5,861 bases of DNA. It comes from Dehalococcoidia bacterium. GTDB lineage: Bacteria; Chloroflexota; Dehalococcoidia; Bin125. A program made the position numbers and the translations under genes. Shown one piece after another: positions 4,679 to 5,861 of this stretch. Location of the stretch: assembly GCA_007571275.1 (NCBI GenBank), contig RKRS01000229.1, forward strand, positions 1 through 5,861, in the 5' to 3' direction. The first letter of the stretch is position 1, and each line of letters starts with the position of its first letter. Under the pieces are notes generated by a model. The model was not told the origin of the DNA and made no database searches. It worked only from the letters and a program-made list of their open reading frames with translations.

Positions 4679-5861
4679 TGGCAGTTTGATGCGGCGGGCG
4701 CCTCGAATGGCGGCTGCGAGCCTAGTCGTCCCGCGCTGGCGTTCCGCGTAGATATGTTCGGAAACCACCACCGCGTCATCCACGATGATGCCCAGGGCGA
4801 GCACCAACACAAACAATGAGATGGTGCTCACCGATAAATCGAACAACAACATCACCGCGAAGGCGCCGGCGAAGACTGTTCCCAAGCCGGCGACAACCCA
4901 AAGCGCGAGCCGGATTTCCAGGAAAAGCGCCAGAGCGACGAACACCAACATGAGCCCAAGGGCGCCGTTTTTGACGAGCAGCGCGGCGCGCTCCGAGTAC
5001 TGCAGCGATTCGTCGTTCCACACCTCGAGGCTTACGCCTTCGGGAAGCGAGGGCTCGACCTCAGTTGCAAGATGTTCGAGAACCGCGTGCGCAACATCCG
5101 CGATTCGCTCGCTTTCAGCACGAAAAACTTCGACGAATATCGCTGGCTTTCCCTGATAGCGCAGCAGCAGGGCGCTCTCCTCGAAGGCATCGCGCACCTC
5201 GGCTACATCCCCGAGGCGAACCAAGGTTCCGTCGCTTCGGGCGAGCAACACGATGTCCTCGAACTCCTGCTGCGAGTACCGCTGGCCGAGCGTGCGCACT
5301 CGAACTTGCGACTGGCTGGTGTCTATGCTGCCTGCGGACAGGTCGAGCGAACTTTTGCGCACCCGATCGGCAATATCGTCAAGACTCAAGCCGAGCGCGC
5401 GCAATCGATGCAGCGCGACTTCGATGGAGATTTCGTAGTCCCGCGCGCCGCTCGTTGCAACGAGCGAAACTTCAGGCAAGTCCTTGAGGCCGTCTTCAAT
5501 CTGAAAGGCAAGCGCCTTAAGCGAAAGATCGCTAATTTCGCCGTGCAGCAGGACTCGCACCGCGCTCATCCTATTGGTCATCTCGCTGAATTGCGGGCGC
5601 TCTGCCTCGACGGGAAAGGTTCGAACGCGCGCAACCGCGGATTCCACGTCGTCCATAGCCTTTTTCATATCGGTACCGCTTCTCATTTCCACCAGTACCG
5701 ACGCCATGCCGGGCGCCGCGATCGAACGCACAGACTTCACATCTTCGAGGCCGCGCACCTCGTCTTCGATCTTGAGGTTGATGTATTCCTCAACCTCTTC
5801 CGGATTGGCGCCCGGATAAGTCATGTTTATTTCAACGATATTGAACGGAAACACTGGCCAT
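4445..5861 (-). CDS. RND efflux transporter permease (AcrB/HAE1-like), N-terminal half only, partial at both ends
   Basis: An open frame enters from the right edge and shows about 471 residues of an RND inner-membrane pump, a proton-driven exporter that normally works with a periplasmic adaptor and an outer-membrane channel. It begins just after where the first membrane segment should end, with the VFPFNIVEINMTYPGANPEE porter-domain start. About 285 residues of periplasmic porter domain follow, then five hydrophobic segments (roughly residues 292-312, 316-338, 343-368, 390-412 and 420-441, counted from 5854). The fourth carries the proton-relay Asp-Asp pair in GIIVDDAVVVSEHIYAE (codons 4780-4775). 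Homology stops at RVRGGVN (codons ending at 4445). Beyond this the same frame stays open to 3809 only as antisense of the CoA-transferase. A full RND protein is about 1030 residues, so the second half is missing. GTG 5854 is internal, not the start. Composition is lower in GC than the genes to the left. The substrate is unknown. Confidence 0.9.

Noticed and set aside
3809..5854. A 681-residue minus-strand open frame that looks like one long protein
   Set aside because: Only the part above about 4445 is RND pump. The remaining roughly 210 residues are the exact antisense of the conserved CoA-transferase coding region and resemble no pump domain. GTG 5854 is also not the true start, because the frame continues to the window edge.

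Overview
The window joins two stretches of DNA that look unrelated. Positions 1 to about 4445 are high in GC (hand counts of 42/60 at both 1261-1320 and 3841-3900) and hold five tightly packed genes. Positions from about 4445 to 5861 are lower in GC (28/60 at 4801-4860, 29/60 at 5641-5700) and hold one fragment of an RND efflux pump. The left part would suit a high-GC, selenocysteine-using bacterium, with Chloroflexota or Actinobacteria as guesses based on the deazaflavin-type enzyme and the family III CoA-transferase. The right part looks like a Gram-negative genome. No taxonomic marker is present, so both placements are inference.

Layout. Minus strand, 894 to 1: an Ogt-type O6-alkylguanine-DNA alkyltransferase, then a deazaflavin-dependent nitroreductase-family protein that runs off the left edge; the two overlap as ATGA. 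Positions 895-1033 are a divergent promoter region with an extended -10 box inside a 7-bp inverted repeat. Plus strand, 1034-2137: selD (selenophosphate synthetase), whose catalytic residue is encoded by an in-frame TGA at 1091-1093. SelD is therefore itself a selenoprotein, and a SECIS-like hairpin follows the TGA. Next comes lhgO (L-2-hydroxyglutarate oxidase, 2130-3362), overlapping selD by 8 bases. After an 86-base gap, a family III CoA-transferase starts at 3449.

Near 4445-4450 the CoA-transferase stops resembling its family. Its frame continues to 4678 only by reading the antisense of the RND gene. In the same way, the RND frame continues to 3809 only by reading the antisense of the CoA-transferase. 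Both genes lose their 3' parts at one point, tail to tail, so this is a chimeric junction, either a real rearrangement or an assembly or cloning artefact.

How the genes work together: SelD supplies selenophosphate for selenocysteine or selenouridine and needs the selenocysteine machinery for its own synthesis. LhgO oxidises L-2-hydroxyglutarate to 2-oxoglutarate and is probably co-translated with SelD. The CoA-transferase may act on a related dicarboxylate, but that is only a suggestion. The most notable content is the recoded SelD, which ordinary gene calling would truncate to a protein starting at 1127 without its active site. I saw no tRNA, rRNA, CRISPR array, insertion sequence or clearly new multi-gene system.
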